From: Emticicia agri
GTDB taxonomy: Bacteria; Bacteroidota; Bacteroidia; Cytophagales; Spirosomataceae
NCBI GenBank assembly: GCA_945860265.1
Contig: CAMAQF010000026.1
Coordinates: 1 to 46,136 of the forward strand
DNA length: 46,136 nucleotides
Direction of reading: 5' to 3'
Below, piece after piece: positions 16,535 through 23,442 of this stretch. The position numbers were made by a program, and so were the translations under genes. Below the pieces are notes generated by a model. That model made no database searches. It was not told the origin of the DNA and worked only from the letters and a program-made list of their open reading frames with translations. Numbering within the stretch: position 1 is the first letter of the stretch; every line of letters starts with the position of its first letter.

Positions 16535-17068
16535 TTATATATTTTCTGTTGATTCTTTTTCTTGTTTAAAACCAATGGGTTTTCGGTCAGATTTTGGACT
16601 TAATAAATAATTCAATGCATGGTTAATATCTTCAAAACTTTTGTCATATTTTGACTCAATAGCCTCAATTTTCTCTTTTAAGTCTTGATAATTGAGAGCA
16701 TATTGCCTGATAGCAATAAATGTTCGCATAATAGCAATATTTACCTGTACCGCTTTATCACTTTTCAAAACACTTGATAGCATCGCAAAGCCTTGTTCGG
16801 TGAAGGCAAAGGGCATTTTTCTAATACCACCACGACCCGAAGATGAAAAATTGTACTTCTTTGATATCACAATCTGTGATATCAAAGATTTTAGTTCATT
16901 ATTAGATAGTTGAAACATGAAGTCTTCAGGAAACCTTGTACTATTCCGCTTTACTGCTTGGTTTAATGCCCCAGTTGTAACACCATAAAGTTCTGCTAAA
17001 TCACTGTCAAGCATCACTTTATGACCTCTGATTTCGTATATTTTATTTTGAATAACTTGTAGCTCCAT
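16535..17068 (-). CDS. ORF6N-domain protein inside the ilv operon
   Basis: 177 residues. The N-terminal ORF6N/KilA-N-like DNA-binding domain (about 5-95) shows the signatures VMLDSDLAELYGV, LNQAVKRNSTRFPEDFMFQLS, then GRGGIRKMPFAFTEQGFAML. The tail is a helical, probably coiled-coil segment (YQDLKEKIEAIESKYD). The family is common in phages and on bacterial chromosomes, and its chromosomal role is undefined. Here it lies between ilvB and the small membrane protein gene with gaps of 48 and 15 bases, all on one strand, so it is probably cotranscribed with ilv genes. The coding sequence contains a perfect 12-base inverted repeat at 16860-16886. Confidence 0.85.
   Translation of the reverse strand: MELQVIQNKIYEIRGHKVMLDSDLAELYGVTTGALNQAVKRNSTRFPEDFMFQLSNNELKSLISQIVISKKYNFSSSGRGGIRKMPFAFTEQGFAMLSSVLKSDKAVQVNIAIMRTFIAIRQYALNYQDLKEKIEAIESKYDKSFEDINHALNYLLSPKSDRKPIGFKQEKESTENI
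16860..16886. repeat. Perfect 12-base inverted repeat within the ORF6N gene
   Basis: TTTGATATCACA (16860-16871) and TGTGATATCAAA (16875-16886) are exact reverse complements around ATC. The repeat encodes the LISQIVISK part of the ORF6N motif. It could be an internal operator or just a coincidence of codons. Confidence 0.6.
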
Positions 17069-17083
17069 TTTAATTGTATTTTT

Positions 17084-17419
17084 TTAATTCTTCCACTGAA
17101 GAATATTTGAAACAATTTGAACTACAAACCCCACAACTAAAATTATAAGCCCTGTCTTCATATTGATGTCTTTACTTGTGAGATAGTTTTTATATGTTTG
17201 GGTATAGTCAGAAGAGTATTTTATGGGATCATTAAAAGCATCTGCCAATTCTATATCTCTATCGGGGTCTATATTATTTTTATCAACATTTGTTTCTGCA
17301 AAAATTTCACCCTCAAATCTTCTTACCACTTCATAAGCAATAAAAAAAGCTCCGATAATATCACAAATTAGACCTATGATATTAAGTATTAGAGGAAAGT
17401 TCTTACAAAATGAACACAT
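17084..17419 (-). CDS. Small two-helix membrane protein, unknown function
   Basis: 111 residues with a hydrophobic helix near the N-terminus (LILNIIGLICDIIGAFFIAYEV) and another at the C-terminus (TGLIILVVGFVVQIVSNIL), separated by an acidic soluble loop of about 55 residues. This hairpin membrane topology is common among small uncharacterised proteins, and I recognise no family. It sits between ilvD and the ORF6N gene in the same orientation (gaps 48 and 15 bases) and is therefore likely on the ilv transcript. Confidence 0.65.
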   Translation of the reverse strand: MCSFCKNFPLILNIIGLICDIIGAFFIAYEVVRRFEGEIFAETNVDKNNIDPDRDIELADAFNDPIKYSSDYTQTYKNYLTSKDINMKTGLIILVVGFVVQIVSNILQWKN

Positions 17420-17467
17420 TGTTAGTTAGATGGTTTGGTAAAAAATCAATAATTATATTTAAAATAC

Positions 17468-19144
17468 TTACAAATCCGTTACACAACCCTCACTCGCCGA
17501 ACTCACATTCTTAATATATTTTCTCAAAACGCCCCTTGTAAATGTCGATGGAATTTGTTTCCAAGCAGCTTTACGTTCGGCCAGTTCTTCGTCTGAAACG
17601 TGAAGAGTTAGTTTATTATCAATGGCATCAATCGTAATTTTGTCCCCATCGTGTACTAAGGCAATTGTGCCACCGTCGAATGCTTCTGGAGTAATGTGTC
17701 CAACTACGAAGCCGTGTGTTCCACCCGAAAAACGGCCATCAGTAATCATCGCTACACTATTTCCTAATCCTGCACCCATTACGGCCGACGTTGGTTTAAG
17801 CATTTCTGGCATTCCTGGGCCACCTTTAGGGCCTTCGTTTCTGATTACAATTACGTGACCAGCTTTGATTTCGCCTTTTTCTAAGAATTCAATTACTTCT
17901 TCTTCACGCTCGCAAACTTTGGCAATTCCTTCAAATCTTTCGCCTTCTTTTCCTGTGATTTTTGCAACGGCTCCATCTTCAGCCAAATTTCCGTAAAGAA
18001 TCTGTAAGTGACCAGTAGCTTTGATTGGAGTTTCAAGCGGAACAATTATTTTTTGAGAATCAAAATTTAAATCTGGAACTTCTTCTAAGTTTTCGGCAAT
18101 TGTTTTGCCCGTAATAGTCATACAATCGCCGTGTATAAGGCCTTTTTTGAGCAAATATTTCATTAAAGTTGGTACACCACCAATTTCGAGCATATCTTCC
18201 ATGTAATATTTTCCTGATGGTTTCAAATCAGCTATTAATGGCGTACGGTCTGAAATAACTTGAATATCGTCTAAGGTAAACCCTACACCTGCGGCACTTG
18301 CAATGGCTAAATAATGCAGAACTGCATTCGTTGACCCACCCATTACCATTACCATCGTCATGGCGTTTTCAAACGCCTTGCGAGTCATGATGTCATGCGG
18401 ACAAACGTTTTTTTCCAACATATTTTTCATAGCCGCTCCGATGGCAATACACTCAGCTTTTTTACCTTCGTGTGTTGCAGGATAGCTTGAAGAATTAGGT
18501 AAAGTCAAACCCATTGCTTCCATTGATGATGCCATTGTGTTGGCGGTGTACATTCCACCGCAAGCTCCAGCACCCGGAATCGCATTTTTTATAACTCCTT
18601 CGTAGTCTTCGTCTGAGATTGTTCCGGCAAATTTTTGACCTAATGCTTCAAAAGCCGATACGATATCGAGTTTTTTTCCTTTATACAATCCTGTGCGGAT
18701 TGTTCCTCCATAAACCAACATTGCTGGGCGGTTCAAGCGAGCAATTGCCATCATTGCTCCAGGCATATTTTTATCGCAACCAACTACTGCAATTACGCCA
18801 TCGTACCATTGGGCAGCCACAATATCTTCAATCGAATCTGCGATAATATCACGACTTGGTAATGAATAACTCATGCCGTTATTACCATTTGTCATACCAT
18901 CAGAAACACCGATTGTGTGAAAAATCAAGCCTACCATTCCGTTTTCTTGGATGCCTTTCTTTACGTGAACTGACAAACCATTAAGGTGCATATTACAAGT
19001 ATTTCCTTCATAACCAGTACTTGCGATACCGATTTGGGCTTTTTGCATATCTTCTTCTGTCAGACCAATACCATAAAGCATTGCTTTGGCTGCAGGATTA
19101 TGAATTTCTTGCGTAAGGGTGCGACTGAATTTATTTAGTTCCAT
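17468..19144 (-). CDS. ilvD: Dihydroxy-acid dehydratase
   Basis: 558 residues. It dehydrates 2,3-dihydroxy-isovalerate and -methylvalerate to the 2-oxo acids. Three conserved cysteines, C50 (EGNTCNMHL), C123 ([10 protein letters not shown]) and C195 ([14 protein letters not shown]), fit a [2Fe-2S] IlvD. The C-terminal swivelling domain has [21 protein letters not shown] with the catalytic serine region. Length and operon context support true IlvD rather than a sugar-acid dehydratase, although the IlvD/EDD family includes xylonate dehydratases and the divergent neighbour genes encode later steps of such a pathway. It is the first large gene of the operon, preceded by a leader with an attenuator. 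Confidence 0.95.
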   Translation of the reverse strand: MELNKFSRTLTQEIHNPAAKAMLYGIGLTEEDMQKAQIGIASTGYEGNTCNMHLNGLSVHVKKGIQENGMVGLIFHTIGVSDGMTNGNNGMSYSLPSRDIIADSIEDIVAAQWYDGVIAVVGCDKNMPGAMMAIARLNRPAMLVYGGTIRTGLYKGKKLDIVSAFEALGQKFAGTISDEDYEGVIKNAIPGAGACGGMYTANTMASSMEAMGLTLPNSSSYPATHEGKKAECIAIGAAMKNMLEKNVCPHDIMTRKAFENAMTMVMVMGGSTNAVLHYLAIASAAGVGFTLDDIQVISDRTPLIADLKPSGKYYMEDMLEIGGVPTLMKYLLKKGLIHGDCMTITGKTIAENLEEVPDLNFDSQKIIVPLETPIKATGHLQILYGNLAEDGAVAKITGKEGERFEGIAKVCEREEEVIEFLEKGEIKAGHVIVIRNEGPKGGPGMPEMLKPTSAVMGAGLGNSVAMITDGRFSGGTHGFVVGHITPEAFDGGTIALVHDGDKITIDAIDNKLTLHVSDEELAERKAAWKQIPSTFTRGVLRKYIKNVSSASEGCVTDL

Positions 19145-19193
19145 ATTTAATTTAAAAACTTTATTGAATTTTATTAATAGTCAATAGATTATG

Positions 19194-19225
19194 AAAAAGC
19201 CTTATTCACCTGTTGTGAAGAAAGC
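19194..19225 (-). terminator. ilv leader attenuator terminator
   Basis: On the minus-strand transcript, GCTTTCTTCAC (19225-19215) pairs with GTGAATAAGGC (19209-19199) in 10 of 11 positions (one G-U, one C-U mismatch) around an AACAG loop, and is followed by TTTTT (19198-19194). It ends 50 bases before the ilvD ATG, so it lies in the operon's own leader. Confidence 0.75.
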
Positions 19226-19250
19226 TTTTGTTGTTTATGGCAAAGCCTTC
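19217..19250 (-). promoter_or_regulatory. Antiterminator of the ilv leader
   Basis: GAAGGCTTT (19250-19242) can pair with AAAGC (19228-19224) and CTTC (19220-19217), with a UUU bulge, giving nine pairs. This uses the 5' arm of the terminator, so the two hairpins exclude each other. The 5' strand begins 10 bases after the stop codon of the leader peptide, within reach of a terminating ribosome. Confidence 0.6.
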
Positions 19251-19260
19251 TACACCCTTT

Positions 19261-19311
19261 TTAGGTGAGCAGAAAAATAATTGGGATGATTGGTAATATA
19301 TTGTTTTTCAT
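19261..19311 (-). CDS. ilvL: ilv operon leader peptide
   Basis: A 16-codon ORF, MKNNILPIIPIIFLLT, starts at the ATG at 19311 and stops at the TAA at 19261. It contains five isoleucine codons (ATA, ATC, ATC, ATT, ATT) and three leucine codons (TTA, CTG, CTC), and no valine. It is followed immediately by mutually exclusive antiterminator and terminator hairpins and then ilvD. This is the arrangement of a ribosome-mediated attenuator responding to charged tRNA-Ile and possibly tRNA-Leu. An overlapping frame starting at the ATG at 19319 lacks such a bias. The symbol is used by analogy with the enterobacterial ilv leader; no sequence homology is implied. Confidence 0.75.
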   Translation of the reverse strand: MKNNILPIIPIIFLLT

Positions 19312-19330
19312 TAAAAAACATTCTCTGTTG

Positions 19331-19352
19331 GCGAATATTCGCTATTTGCGAA
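19331..19352. promoter_or_regulatory. Palindromes upstream of the ilv leader peptide
   Basis: GCGAATATTCGC (19331-19342) is a perfect 12-base palindrome, overlapped by the inverted repeat TTCGC/GCGAA (19338-19342 and 19348-19352). It lies 20 to 41 bases upstream of the leader ATG, where an operator or the 5' end of the transcript would be expected. No exact -7 box was found nearby. Confidence 0.35.
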
Positions 19353-19523
19353 CAGTTTCTATTACAAAGAAGTTTACTTTCATTTATATTTCCAAACTTT
19401 TTTTAAAAATATTTGATTCCTTTTAGTTTTTTGCATTGACATTTCAAAAAAGTAGTCAAAAAGAACACCGAATATGCTTCTTTTTGATTAATATTGGGGT
19501 CTAATAAATGTACATTTTACTTT

Positions 19524-20366
19524 ATGAAAATTTATAAAACCATACAAGGGTTCGTTATCGAACATAAAGGGCAATACTATATCTCTCGACATACTGATTG
19601 GGACTTATTTATCAATCGTGAAGATTTATTTTTTGAATTGCAACGAGAAATTCAAATATTACCCGCCGCCGCTGAATATAAATCTCTAATCGATAATGGC
19701 TTGCAGGCTCCAATTCAATCGCAGGAAGTTTGGGCATCGGGCGTAACGTATCTGCGTAGCCGTAATGCACGCATGGAAGAATCGAAAGTAGCTGGTGGTG
19801 ATAATTTTTATGATAGAGTTTATGACGCCGAACGTCCAGAATTATTTTTTAAATCCTCTCCTCAGCGAGTCGTTGGGTCAGGGCAAGCAGTAAGAATCAG
19901 AAAAGATTCGAAATGGAATGTGCCAGAGCCTGAGCTTACGTTGTTTATTAATTCAAAAGGGCAGATTTCGGGTTATACAGTAGGAAATGATATGAGTTCA
20001 AGAGATATTGAGGGCGAAAATCCACTTTATTTGCCTCAAGCCAAATCGTATGATAAAAGTGCAGCTATCGGACCATGTATCGCTATTTTTGGCAATACGA
20101 TTGATAGTGATTCAAAAATCACACTTGAAATCTCACGATATGAGATTCCACTTTTTACCGATTCCATTGAAATAAATCGTATGAAACGCAAGCACACTGA
20201 TTTAGTAGAATATTTATTTCGTGAAATGTCTTTCCCACAAGGTTGTTTTCTGATGACAGGAACAGGTATTGTTCCGCACGATGATTTTACGCTCGAAGTA
20301 GGCGATGTCGTCACAATCACTATCGAAGGTATAGGTACATTAATCAATACCGTTGAAATGAAATAG
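19524..20366 (+). CDS. Fumarylacetoacetate hydrolase-family protein, probable 2-dehydro-3-deoxy-pentonate dehydratase
   Basis: 280 residues from the ATG at 19524; a TTG 30 bases upstream is in frame but not needed. FAH-fold motifs are present: [15 protein letters not shown], then [20 protein letters not shown] with metal-ligand glutamates, [11 protein letters not shown], and the [12 protein letters not shown] loop. The order and sequence style resemble XylX-type 2-keto-3-deoxy-pentonate dehydratases. The next gene, 44 bases downstream, encodes 2,5-dioxovalerate dehydrogenase, the next step of the Weimberg-type oxidative pentose pathway, which supports this activity. Family assignment is firm; the exact substrate is inferred from context. 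Confidence 0.85.
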   Translation: MKIYKTIQGFVIEHKGQYYISRHTDWDLFINREDLFFELQREIQILPAAAEYKSLIDNGLQAPIQSQEVWASGVTYLRSRNARMEESKVAGGDNFYDRVYDAERPELFFKSSPQRVVGSGQAVRIRKDSKWNVPEPELTLFINSKGQISGYTVGNDMSSRDIEGENPLYLPQAKSYDKSAAIGPCIAIFGNTIDSDSKITLEISRYEIPLFTDSIEINRMKRKHTDLVEYLFREMSFPQGCFLMTGTGIVPHDDFTLEVGDVVTITIEGIGTLINTVEMK

Positions 20367-20410
20367 TTTTAACATTTACTCTCTTTTTAAACTAATTATT
20401 AGCACCATAA

Positions 20411-21973
20411 ATGCAACTTACAGGAAGAAATATTATTGGTTTTGAAACTTTCTCGGAAGGTACTGTAGCTATTCAAGCGGTTAATCCAGCCAATGGCGAG
20501 ACCCTCGCTCCATTATTTTATAAAGCTACTACTGACGAATTAAGCCTTGCCGCCCAAAAAGCCGAAAAAGCTTTTCAGATTTACAGAAAACATTCAGGTA
20601 AACAAAAAGCCGAGTTTTTGGAGAAAATTGCTGAAGAAATAGAAAACCTTGGCGATACACTCATCGAAAGATATGTAGCCGAATCTGGACTTCCGCAGGG
20701 CCGTGCAATGGGCGAACGTGGACGCACAACGGGTCAGCTTCGTTTGTTTGCTCAATTATTAAGAGACGGTTCATGGGTAAATGCCCGAATAGACACCGCA
20801 TTACCTGACCGTCAACCATTACCACGCCCCGATATTCGCTCGGTTGAGCGTCCGATTGGAGTAGTTGGGGTTTTTGGTGCGAGTAATTTCCCTTTGGCGT
20901 TTTCGGTTGCAGGTGGCGATACCGCTTCAGCATTGGCGGCTGGTTGCCCTGTTATTTTTAAGGCTCACCCTGCTCATTTAGGTACATCTGAACTTGTCGG
21001 ATTGGCCATTCAAAAAGCTGCCGAGGCTACTAATATGCCCGATGGTGTTTTTTCATTATTATTTGATGATGGACACGAAATAGGTTTGGCATTGGTAAAA
21101 CACCCAAATATAAAAGCTATCGGTTTTACAGGTTCGTATAAAGGAGGAAAAGCACTTTATGATGCCGCTGCCTCTCGCCCAGAACCGATTCCCGTTTATG
21201 CCGAGATGGGAAGTGTAAATCCAGTATTTATATTACCTCGTATTCTTGAAGCTAACGAAGCGACACTTGCCCAGAACTTTGTAGGTTCAGTCACTTTGGG
21301 TGTTGGACAGTTTTGTACAAATCCCGGAATGCTTTTATTACAAAAAAATGAAGCATTTATCACGGCTCTCGAGCAGCACACAAATACCAGTATTGGAGGT
21401 GTAATGCTCACAACAGGTATACGTGACGCGTATTTAAAAGGTATTGAAAATGCCAAAAACTTCACAAAAGTAATTGGTATAGGAAAAGCCCCCGAAGGTT
21501 TTACGGCAGTCGAGCCTATAATTTTCCATGCTTCGATTGAAGATTTTACGCAAAACCCTCATTTGTCAGAAGAGATTTTCGGTCCAACGAGCTTGGTTGT
21601 GGAAGCCAACACAAAAGATGAATTACTGGCAGCCGCTCAAAGCCTGACAGGACACCTTACGGCAACTGTTCATGGAACGCCCGAAGATTTGGCTGAATAT
21701 GCCGATTTAATAGAAATATTGGAACAGAAAGTTGGTAGAATTTTGATTAATGGTTTCCCGACAGGAGTGGAGGTTTCGCACGCAATGGTTCATGGCGGAC
21801 CTTTCCCGGCGACAACAGATTCGAGAAGTACTTCCGTAGGAACGATGGCTATTTCACGTTTTACTCGACCTGTATGTTATCAGAATTTTCCCGATAGTCT
21901 CCTGATTGAAGAACTAAAGTTCGATAATCCTCTGAATATTTGGCGATTAGTTGATGGAGAATTAAAAAAGTAA
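20411..21973 (+). CDS. Aldehyde dehydrogenase, probable 2,5-dioxovalerate (alpha-ketoglutaric semialdehyde) dehydrogenase
   Basis: 520 residues, NADP-type ALDH superfamily. The cofactor loop is GFTGSYKGG, the catalytic glutamate is E265 (YAEMGSVNP) and the nucleophile is C302 (GQFCTNPG). The N-terminus and spacing match the 2,5-dioxovalerate dehydrogenase group, which oxidises alpha-ketoglutaric semialdehyde to 2-oxoglutarate. It is downstream of the FAH-family dehydratase in the same operon. Sugar dehydrogenase and sugar-acid dehydratase steps are not adjacent, although an UxaA-type dehydratase and an SDR occur 10 kb away. A strong hairpin terminator follows. Confidence 0.88.
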   Translation: MQLTGRNIIGFETFSEGTVAIQAVNPANGETLAPLFYKATTDELSLAAQKAEKAFQIYRKHSGKQKAEFLEKIAEEIENLGDTLIERYVAESGLPQGRAMGERGRTTGQLRLFAQLLRDGSWVNARIDTALPDRQPLPRPDIRSVERPIGVVGVFGASNFPLAFSVAGGDTASALAAGCPVIFKAHPAHLGTSELVGLAIQKAAEATNMPDGVFSLLFDDGHEIGLALVKHPNIKAIGFTGSYKGGKALYDAAASRPEPIPVYAEMGSVNPVFILPRILEANEATLAQNFVGSVTLGVGQFCTNPGMLLLQKNEAFITALEQHTNTSIGGVMLTTGIRDAYLKGIENAKNFTKVIGIGKAPEGFTAVEPIIFHASIEDFTQNPHLSEEIFGPTSLVVEANTKDELLAAAQSLTGHLTATVHGTPEDLAEYADLIEILEQKVGRILINGFPTGVEVSHAMVHGGPFPATTDSRSTSVGTMAISRFTRPVCYQNFPDSLLIEELKFDNPLNIWRLVDGELKK

Positions 21974-21978
21974 ACAGT

Positions 21979-22031
21979 TACAAATGCAGATACTCGAATT
22001 TATTTTTCGAGTATCTGCATTTGTATTTTTT
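21979..22031 (+). terminator. Long hairpin terminator after the aldehyde dehydrogenase
   Basis: Arms 21979-21998 and 22006-22025 are perfectly complementary over 20 bases with a 7-base loop, and a T run follows (22026-22031). It starts 6 bases after the stop codon. Confidence 0.85.
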
Positions 22032-22085
22032 GTAAACTTGATGAAGAAAATATAGTTTTATAAAAAATATAAACCAAATTAAACT

Positions 22086-22126
22086 AAAAAAACCGCAAAA
22101 ATGAATTCATCTTTGCGGTTTTTTTT
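22086..22126. terminator. Bidirectional terminator upstream of the ompH stop
   Basis: AAAAAAACCGCAAA (22086-22099) pairs perfectly with TTTGCGGTTTTTTT (22112-22125). A and T tracts on both sides let it serve the minus-strand ompH operon and any readthrough from the plus strand. Confidence 0.85.
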
Positions 22127-22141
22127 ATGCTTTTGTAGCAA

Positions 22142-22723
22142 TTACTTTTTAGGTGCTGTTGCTGGAGCTGGAGTTGTTGCTGCTGCTGTTTTTGCAGGAG
22201 GCGTAACGCCCAATTTCTTGAATACTAAATCAGAAATATTATCAGCATCTGGAGCAACCAAAAGAATAGGAGTTGTACCAGGACCAGCATCCGTATTGAA
22301 AACGTAAGTATAACCAGCTTCTTTAGCTACATCTTTTACAGTTTTGTCGATCTTCTCTAAAACTGGGGCCAACAACTGTTGTTGTTTTTGTTGTAGAGCA
22401 GTTTCAGAGTTTTGTTGGAACTCTTGGATAGCAGTTTGACCTGATTGCAATTCCTTTTCACGATCAGCTTTGATTACTGCTGACATCGTTGCACCATTTT
22501 TTTGATAATCTTCATATTTTGCTTGAAAGGTAGCAATTTTATCTTGCAAAAGTTTGTCATACTGAGCTTTTTCAGTTTTCAATTTATTTTCAATATCTTT
22601 TGCATCAGGGAGATTGTTGAGGATATAGTCAACGTTGGTATATCCAATTTTTGTAGTTTGGGCATTTGCTGCACCAACAAACATTAGAGCCGTGATAATT
22701 GCGGCGAAAAATTTTGTCTTCAT
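22142..22723 (-). CDS. OmpH/Skp-family periplasmic chaperone (second copy)
   Basis: 193 residues. A signal peptide (MKTKFFAAIITALMFVGAANAQ) is followed by the Skp-like start TKIGYTNVDYILNNLPD, a long helical coiled-coil region of about 80 residues rich in Lys, Glu and Gln, and the closing strands AGYTYVFNTDAGPG. The last 20 residues are an Ala/Pro/Thr tail. Skp-like proteins hold unfolded outer membrane proteins on the way to BamA. It begins 8 bases after the other ompH gene and ends the bamA operon at a bidirectional terminator. Confidence 0.9.
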   Translation of the reverse strand: MKTKFFAAIITALMFVGAANAQTTKIGYTNVDYILNNLPDAKDIENKLKTEKAQYDKLLQDKIATFQAKYEDYQKNGATMSAVIKADREKELQSGQTAIQEFQQNSETALQQKQQQLLAPVLEKIDKTVKDVAKEAGYTYVFNTDAGPGTTPILLVAPDADNISDLVFKKLGVTPPAKTAAATTPAPATAPKK

Positions 22724-22731
22724 CTTTGTAC

Positions 22732-23289
22732 TTATTTTTTGGGTTTGGTTACTTGGTTATTTTGATTTTTATCTTCTTTCAACGAAATCCCTAAGGCTTC
22801 CATTACATAATCAGTGTAATCGTGGCGTGGGTCAGTGTAAATCATGCTCATATCCGATGCTTTATCAAAAATAAACATTAATTGTTTTTGTCGAGCCACT
22901 TTTTCACAGGCCTTGTAAATATCATCAAGGATTAACTTCATTATTTCTTTCTTTTTCAGAAATAACAGACCGTTCATTCCAAAGACTTTATTATTCAATT
23001 CTTTTATTTCGGCTTCTTTATCGTCAATATTTTTCTGACGTTCTCGCTTCATTTCTGCCGTTAGTAGAATCTCTTCTTGCTGAAACTGTTGACGCATTTT
23101 TTCTAATTCCGAATACTTAACTTGAATATCAGATACCCACTTTTCGGAATACTTATCAATATCCTCTTGGGCTTTTTTATACTCAGGCATTTTGCTTGTA
23201 ATGAATTCAGAATCAATGTATCCGAACTTTTGAGCAAAGCATTGTACAGAAATAAGTGTCAAAAATAATAAAAATATTGTCTTTTTCAT
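22732..23289 (-). CDS. OmpH/Skp-family periplasmic chaperone (first copy)
   Basis: 185 residues. A signal peptide (KKTIFLLFLTLISVQCFAQ) is followed by KFGYIDSEFITSKMPEYKKA, the conserved OmpH opening. The middle is a charged coiled coil (KMRQQFQQEEILLTAEMKRE) and the end has KQLMFIFDKASDMSMIY. It is a diverged paralogue of the next gene, differing in its Lys-rich tail instead of an Ala/Pro tail. It lies 153 bases downstream of bamA; the paired arrangement after bamA is usual in Bacteroidota. Confidence 0.9.
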   Translation of the reverse strand: MKKTIFLLFLTLISVQCFAQKFGYIDSEFITSKMPEYKKAQEDIDKYSEKWVSDIQVKYSELEKMRQQFQQEEILLTAEMKRERQKNIDDKEAEIKELNNKVFGMNGLLFLKKKEIMKLILDDIYKACEKVARQKQLMFIFDKASDMSMIYTDPRHDYTDYVMEALGISLKEDKNQNNQVTKPKK

Positions 23290-23396
23290 TCAAAAAAAAT
23301 TTTCAATGCGTAAATTATTGAATGTTTTTTATCTATTGATTAGCTAATACATATTTTTATGTTTTGGATTGTAGCCTAACTAACGTATGATATACA

Positions 23397-23404
23397 CAAA
23401 ATTA
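23397..23404 (-). promoter_or_regulatory. Possible ompH promoter -7 box
   Basis: TAATTTTG (23404 to 23397, minus) matches TAnnTTTG in the 153-base gap between bamA and the first ompH gene. It suggests the chaperones can be made independently of bamA. No clear -33 element. Confidence 0.35.
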
Positions 23405-23442
23405 TTATACCATTAACAGATATTTAACATTTGTTGATGGTC

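Noticed and set aside
16860..16886. CRP-type binding site
   Set aside because: The half-sites are in the opposite order (TCACA-N3-TGTGA instead of TGTGA-N6-TCACA), so it does not fit the CRP consensus.
17468..19144. ilvD as a xylonate dehydratase
   Set aside because: Three-cysteine [2Fe-2S] pattern is also found in sugar-acid dehydratases, but length and position in an operon with ilvB, ilvN and ilvC favour dihydroxy-acid dehydratase.
19261..19319. Alternative leader ORF from the ATG at 19319 (MFFNEKQYITNHP...)
   Set aside because: Overlaps the ilv leader peptide in another frame, lacks branched-chain codon enrichment, and its stop lies just before the antiterminator strand; the 16-codon frame fits attenuation far better.
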